From Cylicocyclus nassatus (taxonomy: Eukaryota > Nematoda > Chromadorea > Rhabditida > Strongylidae), in assembly GCA_958299035.1 (NCBI GenBank), contig CATQJL010000326.1, forward strand, positions 1,812,232 to 1,876,231: a DNA stretch of 64,000 nt. Reading direction: 5' to 3'. Below the pieces are notes generated by a model. It made no database searches, had not been told where the DNA came from, and saw only the letters and a list, made by a program, of their open reading frames with translations. Positions 53,962-64,000 of this stretch are shown here, in pieces; within the stretch, counting starts at the first letter, position 1; each line of letters starts with the position of its first letter. The translations under genes and the position numbers were made by a program.

Positions 53962-56827
53962 CTGAGTTGTGTCTGATCTCGAGTGTGTAGTGTGGTTCGT
54001 ACTTCGAAGAACAGTAAAATTGATCTCGGGAAAAATTGCCAAGTTGATGGAGCAAGACCAGATTTTTTAACAGTATTTGTAGCTTTCCATGTGCCGCATT
54101 GCAAAAGCTTATGTTGATTTGCTCATATGTGGACTGTGTTCCATTCGTAAACCATGAGCAGCCTGCCTACAAAAGACACACTTCTGTGCGTCTTGAATCT
54201 TTTGTAGGCTATGAGCATAGTAGTGTGGTCCGAAATTTTTTTCGAGCGAAGGGGGCGATAAACGAAAAAATTTCTGAGTGAGAGTGCCTGACGATAGTGA
54301 CGCTCTTCAAAAACTTTTTTGAGATCCTTTCCAACAGTAGGATAGTAGATCGGATTTTGCCCCTGAACGAATATTTATGCCTAAAATGCCGGAATTTTGC
54401 TCGCGCAATTTGTCGGTTTTACAGGCGTAGTACAGTCATATATGGTGTACAGCTAATATATGTATATTTTGTTCGTGCGCAGATTCTGCTGCACACTTCC
54501 GGCATCCAAGGATCTGTAATCATCGTCACTTCTGTCAACCTATACACGAACTTCTTGTGACTGAGCTTTGGCTAGATATTTTAAACTACTCAAAAAATCC
54601 AAAGGCTCTTGTACAACATAGATGCAATCTACATCGTTTCTGCAGAAATGGACACTTTTCCAGTTAGGTGGCCAAAAATTGGGTTGATGAAAAACTAGTG
54701 GCCGCTTTTTAAGCACCTTCAAGAGAACTTTTTCCAACAAAATTTCCTTTTGAAATAGATACAACATACCATTAGAAAGCACTTTAAGCACTATCTAATG
54801 ATGGCTGAGGCGGGTTTCCAGCCTCATCTGTTAAAAAGTTACAGAGTAATAACCGCATTTTAGATTAGAACTTCACTGCATTCACAATTTGGCCGAAATT
54901 CAAAGGCGAACGGCACTATTTTTTAAGCTATATGATCACCGAATTGCAAGTCGCTTTTGGCATGGAAGACAATCTCGCGAGTTGTGGTTTTGAGTGTAAA
55001 ATGTTATGAATCGAAAGAGCTCTGGCGCTCACGATGTTGTCATGGCATTTCTGACATCTGAGTCGCCCTTCGCAATGCCAGTGATTTATTAATTGCTCAG
55101 CATGTTGCACCAACTACGCTTGAACCTGATAATTGTTTTGACGTGCTATAGATCACTTTCCGGACTCGCAGATTGAAACAGTATCTTTCTCAGTTTGAAA
55201 CCTGTAATTACTGCACTTATGAGACCTTATCCATGTATTTTTGATAATAAAATACATTTTCTCAAAACGGCGGCTTTCGGCCTTGAAGCACTTTCTTGCC
55301 TTTGTGTTCTCGTTGATTTCTTGTAGTAACCCGCAAACATTTTTGTCGTTTAGTACTTTTTAGGCAACTACTTATTTTGAGATTGATATTGCTGCCTCTC
55401 TGCCATTGTTCGGAACCTTTTTCAAGTACATGATAAAGGATGCATGTGAGTTATTATTACTGTTATGCTTAGTTAGCAAATAAAATCAAAGCTCTTTGTC
55501 GAATTCTAATTTGTGAAATAACGCCATGGACTGTATAGAATGTTTTTTTTATATATCACACACAGTACTCTGCTGTGGCAGTTCCTCTCTATAGTGACGT
55601 GTTATTTACCCTCACTTGTGTCACAATCTCATTCCTTTTTTCGAGGAAAACGGACTGAGAATGACCTGTGCAGCAAAGCGGACTCCATGAAATCTTCCTC
55701 GTTTTGCTTTCTCTTTTTGTCACTAGTCTTATCACTTCAAAAGTCTAGCTTTCTGCTGTATTTGAATGAACAAGTTTGCACAGTCATTGACTTGAGATAT
55801 CACCAAAATATGAGAGATTAGAATTGAAAGTATAATCTTATTAAAGTTTGTCAATGTCCATCTATAGACTTAAGTTCTTGATACCACCTCTTGAAGGCAA
55901 TTTCTCATCAAAATTTCGTTCTCGGGATTTGTGCGCTATATAGGCCTTTCGACCTTGTGTAACTCTTCATGGATTCAAATTTGCATAAAAATCTGAAAAC
56001 GCTGTTTTAGTCGAACGAGATGTGCCCCTGAGCTGAGCCGCCACCGCAGGGTTGAACAAATCAAATGAGCAGAGCCCTAGGAAGACGAATTGAACGCGCG
56101 TGGTCCGAAACATGTTAAGAGCTTTTCTGTCCAGGATTAGGAGAACCCCTCAGTCAATGAGACCTGTATCTTATCAACGTAATTCTTTAGGATCAATTAG
56201 TAAGTGAGAATCGTCTTTTGCGCGTAGAAGCTCTAGTTTTCCTGAATGGACTGAATTCTTCGTCGTTTATTGTGCTGAAACAGAAAATAACAGAAATAGC
56301 CGCGTATAATGTTTTCTTCCATAGGAGATAATCCGCTGAAACTTGCCGCAACAAACGATTGCAAAACCACCGCATTTCGCCTGAGCATGTGGGCGAATGC
56401 CTAAACTAAGAGTCCAGCTGCGCCCGTCGCCAGCCAACAACAAACAGATAGAATTTCGAGGTTTCATTAGGCATCACTAACGCCTCTCATGAGTTGTCGA
56501 AATGTGGTTGTTAGCAATAGCCCCATTCCCTGCTGCACTTTTCTTTTATGCCAACAATAAGGATTCAAAATACTGTTTCAATTCTTGTCTCTAATAGGAC
56601 ATTTCGGAGGATTATCGATTCTGCGGGCCTACTTACGTTGATGAGCACCAACGATTCCATTCATATCCGCTTGTTTTTAACCATCTAATCGGCGATGAAT
56701 AATAGCCAGGGTGATTTATAACCACCAATCAGAGCCTCTTTTGCGCAATCACCAGCATAGAAGCAAGTAAAGCAGGAAATAAAGGGAACGGATGCTCAAC
56801 AGTTGAACATGTTTCTATGGTGAAATC
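53962..56827. other. Stretch without a confident gene
   Basis: A minus-strand frame at 55113-54928 contains CQKCHDNIVSARALSIHNILH, which fits the C2H2 spacing C-x2-C-x12-H-x3-H, but it is isolated. Minus-strand pieces at ~56640-56690 and ~56195-56275 could be further exons of the gene at 57 kb but do not join convincingly. Confidence 0.3.
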
Positions 56828-57566
56828 TTATTGGGAGCTTGCATCGATTTCTGTGTGAGCACAGGAACGCCATAGGGCTATTGTTCTCCTAACAGAGTCG
56901 CTTGCCTGATTGGGAATGCTAGGATTGAAGGAATTTGCGCTTTCAACGAGTTTCCAATCGACCACTGCTGCCATCTCTTGAATAGTCATTTTATTTGCAG
57001 ATTCAAGCTGAAAATTTCAGTAGTTTTTCTGATGCTTACCATAGATTCTAACAGCATAGCAGTCTGAGAGCTATGAAAATTGCACGGTTTATACCTAGAG
57101 TCGCAGACTATGGGTTGGCTAACAGAAACTAAAGCGGCTTCATTTCTCTTTGCTAAATTGCGCAGTACTTTCTGGATTCTGTGGATTACATTATGTGCAA
57201 CATATTCCACCACACATTGGAAGATAGGCCACATTGTGGGACTAGGTGACCTAAAGAAAGATTGTGACAAAGCACAGGAATTTAATAAGCTGACTATGCT
57301 TATGCATGTTGTGCATTGCCCTCATGGCGCACTATTAGTGTATTTTGCTGTACTACCGTTGGAGATTATGAAGAACAGGTCCGACCTGGCAGCTTACTGA
57401 GGTTATGTCAGTACAAGGGCATCAGCTGGTAATTTTCGCCGAACCAGAGTATTTTTGTCGTATTTTGAGCAAACTGAAATGCGAACAAATTTCCCAGGGC
57501 TCGCACTAACGCTAGATTTCGATTTCGCGGCAGTAGAAACTTTAATTGGGGTATGCGGCGGTACAT
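56828..57566 (-). CDS. Unidentified four-exon gene model
   Basis: Exons (minus): 57566-57415, 57392-57357, 57250-57040, 57007-56828. GT-AG introns of 22, 106 and 32 nt; 579 nt, in phase, 192 residues, ending in TAA. The protein is amphipathic and rich in hydrophobic helices (ALGNLFAFQFAQ, WPIFQCVVEYVAHNVIHRI, MLLESMLESANKMTIQEMAA), with no signal peptide, Cys pattern or catalytic motif that I recognise. The regular heptad-like leucines suggest a helical fold. The model has weak points: the 22- and 32-nt introns are shorter than normal, the first ATG has no acceptor-like site upstream, and a GC donor (CAG|GCAAGC) inside exon 4 could extend the gene downstream. More exons may lie upstream on the same strand. 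Treat as a coding region of unknown product, not as a settled model. Confidence 0.4.
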
Positions 57567-60500
57567 TTGGAATAACAATCAGTTAGAAAAAGTATGCGTG
57601 TTCAGCTACAACACTCTTGAAAGTGGTCAGTGTTGTATGTCCAATCTCAGTGTGAATTCATGACATCATGCAATTGCGTAGACCTAAGATATTCATCTAT
57701 TTACCTTGCTCATAGAGAGCTTTGCAAGCCATGTGATGAATGCTTTCTATATTTTGTGTTGCCTGTTTCTGTCTTACGTCTGACAACATCTCCAAGCTAT
57801 CTCTTTGTCTTCTATCAAATCTAATATAATCTGATACCGCTAGTCATGGAGCTAGTGCTTGCAGTCCTAACCAGCTTTATGAGCTTTTTTCATATTTGAC
57901 GTTACAATCTAATAAAAACCTACGATGTCTGATAGAGCAGCATCGATCCATCAGGTGCTGAACACCCCATTTTTTGTGTTATAGCGAATGCATTGCTTTA
58001 TATGCGAATTATTATACAGGTACTACCATATTAGTTATCTCTGTTTCCAAGTAGAATTTAAAGCAATATGTTTTCGGAAAATTGAACGTCTCCGTTGTAA
58101 TTTACTAAGTAGCAGCTGTAGTCTTGTATCTGTATGATCGATCATTGCTTTACTTTGATATCAGCATCGAAATGTTATTCTACCTGTAACCGATACCTAT
58201 TAGCGGGCAGTAAGTTTACTCATTCCTTCGAACTTGTTAACATCAGCATACAATGAGTGCATCACCTCTGTAATGTACTTATTATGTAATGAGCTCAAAA
58301 TTATTGTGAACACAATGAATAATGAAGATGTCCTTTTTCACCTGCATGAGCTTGAAATGGTGTTCAAGATGTTCTATTATCGGCTAACATGCTCTTTGCC
58401 TTTGTACTCATATCAAAAACAGGGTATTTCAGAGTTTAGACCCTACTCTTAGAGCCACATTTTATTTGTATAAGATACCTAACAGGATCCGTAGCTGCGG
58501 GATTTTATTCTTTTATAGGCTTCCATTATCGTTCGATGGAGCAAAGCAAGCAAGATAGTCACCTATTTGATCAAAGTGATTCACATAAATTTCAAGGTCA
58601 AAATCATTTTTTGATATTGTTTATGATGAGAATCAATTCAAGAAGTTTTGATGTGCTTTTCGATTGCTGTATGAAGTCAGAACGAAAACTTGAGCTAAAT
58701 GCAAAAGTGTGTCCTTTTTTGCTATTTTATGCTAATTTGGCTGATTCTGACAGACTACACATGCAAGGGCCTAAAGTCCAAGAAGGGCAGTATGCAGAGG
58801 CTATGTGGGAAGAAATTCTATTACGTTTGACATTTTCCGCCAGTTTTTACTAACTATATATAAGAACGTCTGTCTATTTAGAATTGCAAATATAAGTTGA
58901 ACGCCCATAGGATCTTTCTTCTGGAGCAAGGAGTTTTGGTGCAGTTATATGTGTTCACATGGGTTAGGACTTGTGTGAATGTTTTGGACATCTTGTAATT
59001 CCTATGCTTTATCAAATAATAGCGCAAGCTCACGAGGACCATTTTCTTTCGAACCGAAATTTTGAAAAATAAAAAAAAAAATACAAAAACACGATAATTT
59101 GTGTCATGACTCAGTTCTTTACCTTGGTCTCTGCAGTATCAAAAGCATGAATGCTAATGGAGATCACCAAAGGAGCAACTGCTAGCGTGCCATTCTTATT
59201 AGAGGAATCAAGTCATTAGTCAGTGTTTTTAACTACTAAGCGCGATGTGTTTTCCAATTGTTTGCCCTTTATTTCCACCTGCGAAAGCCATTGTAAAACC
59301 CGCCTTGTCTCTAACTTCCGTTTTCATTTGGCTTGACCACGTACATTGTAGCTGGTTCTATCTTAAAAAATATATATACCTTACATAACGTTCTTATTTT
59401 ATCGCGTAGTAGCTTTCTATGTATTTTGGTCACCGCATGTTTGTGCAGACTTGCCTCTTCTTATTCCACTATGGCTTCTACGAATGCTGCTAATCGGAAC
59501 TAAGCAACCACTCTAGGGTTGATCACCGTATACTGATACGGAAGGGTAGGCCAGCGAAAATTGAACACATTTGCACAATTTAGTATCGTTGACTTTCTTC
59601 GCTCTTTCCAGTTGTCCATTTCGTTTGCTTGAATTCCACTGCAGGGGCATCACCCGTTCTGTGAGCCCATATAGGAAATATGTCTTGTCGGCCTACTTAC
59701 ATGACTGCTTCTTTGTTGTTTTTTTGGCATAATGCTTTTGCTTGGGAGCGAAATTTGGGCTGCACTTGCTCTTCTAGTGCCGAGCATCCCTTTTGCAAAT
59801 TTACTTTTTTGTAAACAACTGCTTTAACTGCGTTCAAACGCTTTGTGCTTTTTCTCATTCACCTCCATCTCGGCGTTGCAAATGTTGTCTACATTGTGAA
59901 CAAAATTAATTTCTCATGTTAGTAGAATGCTTTTGCTATCGCTGCTTCTTGCTGAGTAACCAGTATAGATTAATTTGTGCTTTTACTTTGAGTTTTAAAT
60001 TATATGCAGAGCTCTCGATTGCGTTTGCTATGTTGCTTTACTGAAAAAGAGCGCACAACATAGACGAGACGGATTTTACGAGCTGTAGTCAATGTGAGAA
60101 CTTGCCGAGGATTTCACCTGCTCAACCAATACATTCATGCCTTCTCTCCGTAAGCATTACTCTGTAAAGGGAAAAGCGATAAGTGACTCCTGTGACTTCT
60201 TTCAGAAATCAATGCAAGAAGATTTATCGAGTTCCACTCTTGATTTTATATATCTGCACTCATGAATGGGTGGCCTGATACTAACAAACCGCTAGAATTA
60301 GACTTTTGTGAGTGTGGCATTTGTAAATCTTGCACTGTTAAGACATCCAAGCATACAATTTACTTTGCCACTACAATGATTGTTCCTAAAACATCGCTGC
60401 AAAAATTAAATGTGCTTACGGCTCTTTTAATCGCTGATCACTTCTGATATGATATAGTCGGAAATAAAATGCATATCTCATCTCTAAGCAGGGTATGCAT

Positions 60501-61443
60501 GTGTGCTAGTGGGGGCAAAAAGTCTGCTGCTTTTTCATCGTTAAGTAGAATGTTCGTACCAATTTACTTGCATTATCGACCTCTCATCCTCAGCTTTCAC
60601 GCACATTCAACCATATGGTGCATCTTACAGCATAACCAAAGTCACTACTACTTACACTAATTATAACTTGCGATGATCTTGAACATCTTATTGATTTGAT
60701 GTTCTGCTAAATAAAATAGAAATCCTCTGCATACAGAGTCATTTTGATTCTTAATTATATGTAGTCTACATACTTCGAATAAGGCGGCGAACTGTAGGAC
60801 TGCTGATAAAAACTGATTTCTGAAAGCAGGACGCTTCTGACTGTGATTTTCTCTCTCCCGTTCCGCTAATTTTTCAATCTTACATATAGTTCTGTGGCAT
60901 TGTCCTCAAAACGCATTCCCCATCCATTGTCTGTTTTTCACGGCTAAATCGCTCGGTCCTTTTTTCGTACCTTTATGGTTTTCCACGCTGTCATGCCCAT
61001 CGATATTTTCGGTGATTGTATACTCTAAAAATGAACACCATTTTGATCACAAATACGAAATCTCACGGCAAGGTTCGCACACACGTCTCAGTAATTAAGC
61101 TCGAAGACTGTGGGAGTGTTATCGTCTGCACATACGATACTCCTAACAACCTTTGCAAAATTATCGTATTTTTGATTTGAGTCGAGGGACGGTCACTCGA
61201 ATCGAGTTCAACACGCGATAATTTTGCAAAAATTAGGAGCGGTATTGTACCGTAATCGCCCTTGTGTGTTATGCAATGAATGAAGCATGTGAGTGATCCC
61301 TTTGCACATCATATGCAAGGATCGAGCGCCTTCACAATAATTCGATGTTTGCTTTCATATCAGTGATACCTACATAGTAGTAACCGTAACGACTACTTAT
61401 CATCAAATATGGAGCTGAATTGTTTCTGTGAGCATAATGCCTA
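57567..61443. other. Intergenic stretch, no confident gene
   Basis: A plus-strand frame of 105 codons (58536-58853) is the longest, but it lacks splice partners and resemblance. A minus-strand exon-like piece (about 57680-57720, SIHHMACKALYEQ) could belong to the unidentified gene just downstream. AT-rich otherwise. Confidence 0.3.
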
Positions 61444-61453
61444 AGCGTTTCAG
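61444..61453 (+). promoter_or_regulatory. Putative spliced-leader acceptor of the protease gene
   Basis: TAAGCGTTTCAG ends 36 nt before the ATG at 61490, with no upstream exon seen. It fits trans-splicing of a nematode mRNA. Inference. Confidence 0.4.
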
Positions 61454-61489
61454 CTACACAGATGTAAGAGGAAGTGAGTAATGCATGCC

Positions 61490-64000
61490 ATGGATGAGAT
61501 CGCCCTTGTTACGACAGGTACCTTGATAATCTGTACAAGATAGTACTGCGGTTAATATCTGCAGAGGGAGTTTCGGCAAATCGAGTGGATGACCCTGCGC
61601 ATGTGGTCACTGCCCGTCCGGATTCGAAAAAGGCTAAATTAGCCAAAAAATATCAGAAAACGCCTTTAGCCTTTTACCAGGTAAATTGGTCGTTCTCATC
61701 GAGGTTTTCTTCAGAAACTCATTTAGGCTCTAGCCTTAGGAGCACTTTTGCTTATACTTATACTCGTCTGCGTTGCTGTTGAAACATGGAGGTAAGGTTC
61801 TTAACTAATACATTAAAAGAAGAAAACGTCTTCAAGGGCTTGCCACTTGCGCTAGACTACCTGCGGCACCCACAACTGACCTTAATTTTTTATCTCTCAC
61901 TGGCAATCTTTTAGGAATACTAGTCGAATCAATGATAGTACGAAACCACATTCAAAAGAGGATGAAGCATATCATCTTCTGATAGTTGAACAAGTTAACA
62001 GCCAGAACAATGCCACTTGGAAGGTAGGACTTCGATTCATGCAATACTTTTACTGCTACACATACGGTTACCGGTTGAATTTCTGGGGAAGTTGTTTCTC
62101 CTGAATTCTAGACCGAAGTAAGCAGGTGGCTGCTAACTCAGAAGCAATGCAAATTAGGGATGTGTCTTTCTAGACTAGCTGTTTATTTTAATTGCCGGTC
62201 GCGGCTGAAATCTTCTTAGGTTGTTTTGTTTGCATCCGTTCTTGATGAAAATCCAGAAAGCAAGTGTACGAATATTGTCCTTGCATTTGCTGCGCATGTG
62301 CACGGCTTATCAACTACAGTGTCGGGAGCACCAGCATCTCCGCTCCCGCGCGACAGCTTCGCGTGGACTCTGTACCTCTTTCGTAAACATTCTCTCTGAT
62401 CACTCTCCCCAGCGAACGTAGGGAAGGCGAACCCAACCGATTTGATATGATTAGAGACATGTTCGCAGGAAAGGTGCAGAGTGGCACGCAGGAGCAGAGA
62501 TGCTGGTGCACCCGACACTGCAATTGATATGCCCTGTAGATGGTCAGCGTATTTGAGCGCTTTTGTTCTTCTAACAGTCACTCTGATTTGATCTTTTTTG
62601 TACACGAGCTTTTCTTTCATTCAAACACAGGTTAAATCCAGCTTCCTTTTTCAGAAATGTGTGTGCTATCACGTGTAGAAAAATTGCGACGTTATTTGCC
62701 ATGTGAATCTTATATCGGAACTTCTTGACATCCTCTTAGTCATGTAGCAGCTTTTACAAACACAATTTCCTTCATCATAAATGATGCAAAACCACTTTTC
62801 TAATGTCAGATTCCGAGTTTTGTTATGAATACTGTAGCTGGCGAGTGACTAAAGTGCATTCAGAGAGTGCGCGAAGTACGATACGAAGTCGACGTTCGTC
62901 TTGACTTCTGCTGATGAAATAATCAGTGAAAGTATTCATAAAAAAGACATTATCAACTCATTATGAAGTGCATACAGGTGCTTCTCTGTAGGCATCATGA
63001 GGCAAGAATATGAAAATCACTGCCACGCTATTTTTATCATCGCGAATGATGTTAGAGAGGCGAGTCTTACGATACGCAAATTTGGGAATCGTAGACTCGC
63101 CATTTAGAGTGGTCCACGATCATAGAAATTTGATTCCGGTTATTTAGAATAGAGTTCATCATAGCACTTAGTCTATGTATCCATATGACACAGTAAGGTA
63201 CAAGAATTGTGTTTTTCCAGTTCTCACCTCTTCAAGCCATCCCAGTGCTCTTGTTTCTGCTAGAGTACATCATTTCATAATAAGAGTGCTCAAAACGTGT
63301 TTTAGAAATAAATATTATCGTTTTTGAGGCAAGATACAACAAATTCGCTTCACGCGCCGAAGAGGCGTCGGCAACGGGTGGTGACACGGATACCGCCAGA
63401 TTGATCATGAAGGAGTTTTTCAATGTCGACGATAGCCAGCTTCTTCAGGACACTGTAACACATGTCGACGATCTGAAGAAGTATGTCATCCAATTCCAGA
63501 AACCGAATGCTTCAAATAGGAATGCAGATTTGCTTTAGAGTGCACAAGGCTATCCCAAAGACATTCGATGTTCGACGAGCTTGGCCTCAGTGCTGGGCTG
63601 TGCATCAGATATTCAATCAAGCCGGTTGTGGTTCATGCTGGGTTTGTTCTCTTAGTGGAAGCGAAATCTCAGGGCTGAGAAGATCAAATGCTTTAGTCTG
63701 TCGCCGCCACTTCAGTGATGTCGGATCGGGTATGTATTAGCTCAAATGGTACAGTCCAAACACAAATCAGCGCTTTGGACCTTACCTCATGTTGTTTGTC
63801 TTGTGGAGGGTAAGCCCTTTTGAATAAAATCCGAGGCCGATTCATGATGCCACGATTTGCAGATGTCAAGGGACACACTGGGCCTTGTCCGCCTTCACTT
63901 ATTGGAAAGAGCATGGTATTGTTTCAGGTGAAGAAAAGCTCATTTCCAACCTTGTGCTCAATTCAAAGTTAATTAGAAGTCAATAGCTCGGTTTAGGTGG
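61490..64000 (+). CDS. Cathepsin B-like cysteine protease with N-terminal membrane anchor (partial, runs off window)
   Basis: Exons: 61490-61517, 61565-61680, 61727-61791, 61915-62023, 63329-63480, 63539-63641, 63697-63809, 63863-63927 (continues). In phase for 751 nt. Residues 1-48 are polar and basic with no signal peptide; 49-67 (ALALGALLLILILVCVAVE) form one membrane segment encoded almost alone by exon 3; then a C1-peptidase propeptide (IVEQVNSQNNATWKARYNKF, ~95-112) and the mature domain from about I162 (IPKTFDVRRAWPQC). The oxyanion Gln184 and nucleophile Cys190 are intact in QAGCGSCW; SVMSDR and ISALDLTSCC follow as in cathepsin B. The canonical GCxGG reads GCQGT. Catalytic His/Asn and occluding loop lie outside the window. 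The positive charges before the segment suggest a type II topology with the protease luminal or outside. An in-frame ATG at 61481 would add three residues. The acceptor before 63329 (TTTTTGAG) is weak. Confidence 0.85.
62317..62520. mobile_element. MITE with CAGTGTCGGG ends in the protease intron
   Basis: CAGTGTCGGGAGCACCAGC (left) and the complement of CAGTGTCGGGTGCACCAGC (right) extend inward as ATCTC.GCTCC. The length is 204 bp, inside the 1.3-kb intron 62024-63328. CAGNG starts are typical of hAT elements, but no clear 8-bp duplication is visible, so the class is tentative. Confidence 0.75.

Noticed and set aside
57080..57400. 106-codon plus-strand frame
   Set aside because: Opposite strand of the 57566-56828 model. 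It crosses that model's splice sites and looks like a mirror of coding sequence.
58536..58853. 105-codon plus-strand frame with a polar protein
   Set aside because: No recognisable domain, no partner exons and AT-rich codon use as in the flanking non-coding DNA. Left unannotated.

Overview
The window reads as nuclear DNA of a nematode, most likely a clade V (strongylid or rhabditid) species. The basis is intron-rich genes with many short GT-AG introns (several under 60 bp), 3' splice acceptors of the type used for spliced-leader addition just upstream of the start codons, a C. elegans-like PAK kinase, a cathepsin B-family protease, and a heavy load of short inverted-repeat transposons. There is no bacterial-style gene organisation. 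All gene models below were assembled by eye from splice signals, reading frame and family resemblance; no alignment or RNA evidence was available.

Three complete multi-exon genes close perfectly in frame. (1) 14848-9137, minus strand: a 22-exon gene for a ~1004-residue C2H2 zinc-finger protein with acidic flanks. (2) 29639-25645, minus strand: a 17-exon gene for a 643-residue FATP/very-long-chain acyl-CoA synthetase (C. elegans acs-20/acs-22 type). (3) 42845-51290, plus strand: a 16-exon gene for a 590-residue group I p21-activated kinase (pak-1). A fourth gene starts at ~61490 on the plus strand and runs off the window: a cathepsin B-like cysteine protease with a predicted type II membrane anchor. 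A fifth, unidentified minus-strand model (57566-56828) is open through four exons but has no recognised family.

Between the genes the DNA is mostly transposon debris. From left to right: a mariner-like element (70-976) and a second one (6275-6825); an AT-rich TTCGAATA-type tract (7.7-8.26 kb); a MITE beside the zinc-finger gene start (14.9-15.2 kb); a folded-back repeat pair (15.9-18.4 kb); GC-ended MITEs at 20.9, 23.2 and 24.9 kb; a nested pair of CAGGGTGT-ended elements (32.65-34.28 kb); a large foldback element with ~0.9 kb arms (35.44-40.13 kb) that has taken in two adjacent Harbinger-like elements (36.4-38.45 kb); and at least seven copies of one dispersed repeat that starts with a TGTC/TGTA microsatellite and ends in ...AGCCAGCTAGTA. 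Several repeats lie inside introns of the PAK, FATP and protease genes.

The genes do not form an evident pathway: a chromatin/DNA-binding candidate, a lipid-activation enzyme, a Rac/Cdc42 effector kinase and a protease. The most interesting items are the membrane-anchored cathepsin B-like protease, the unidentified exon set at 57 kb, the zinc-finger protein with its conserved C-terminal module, and the nested and foldback transposon structures.
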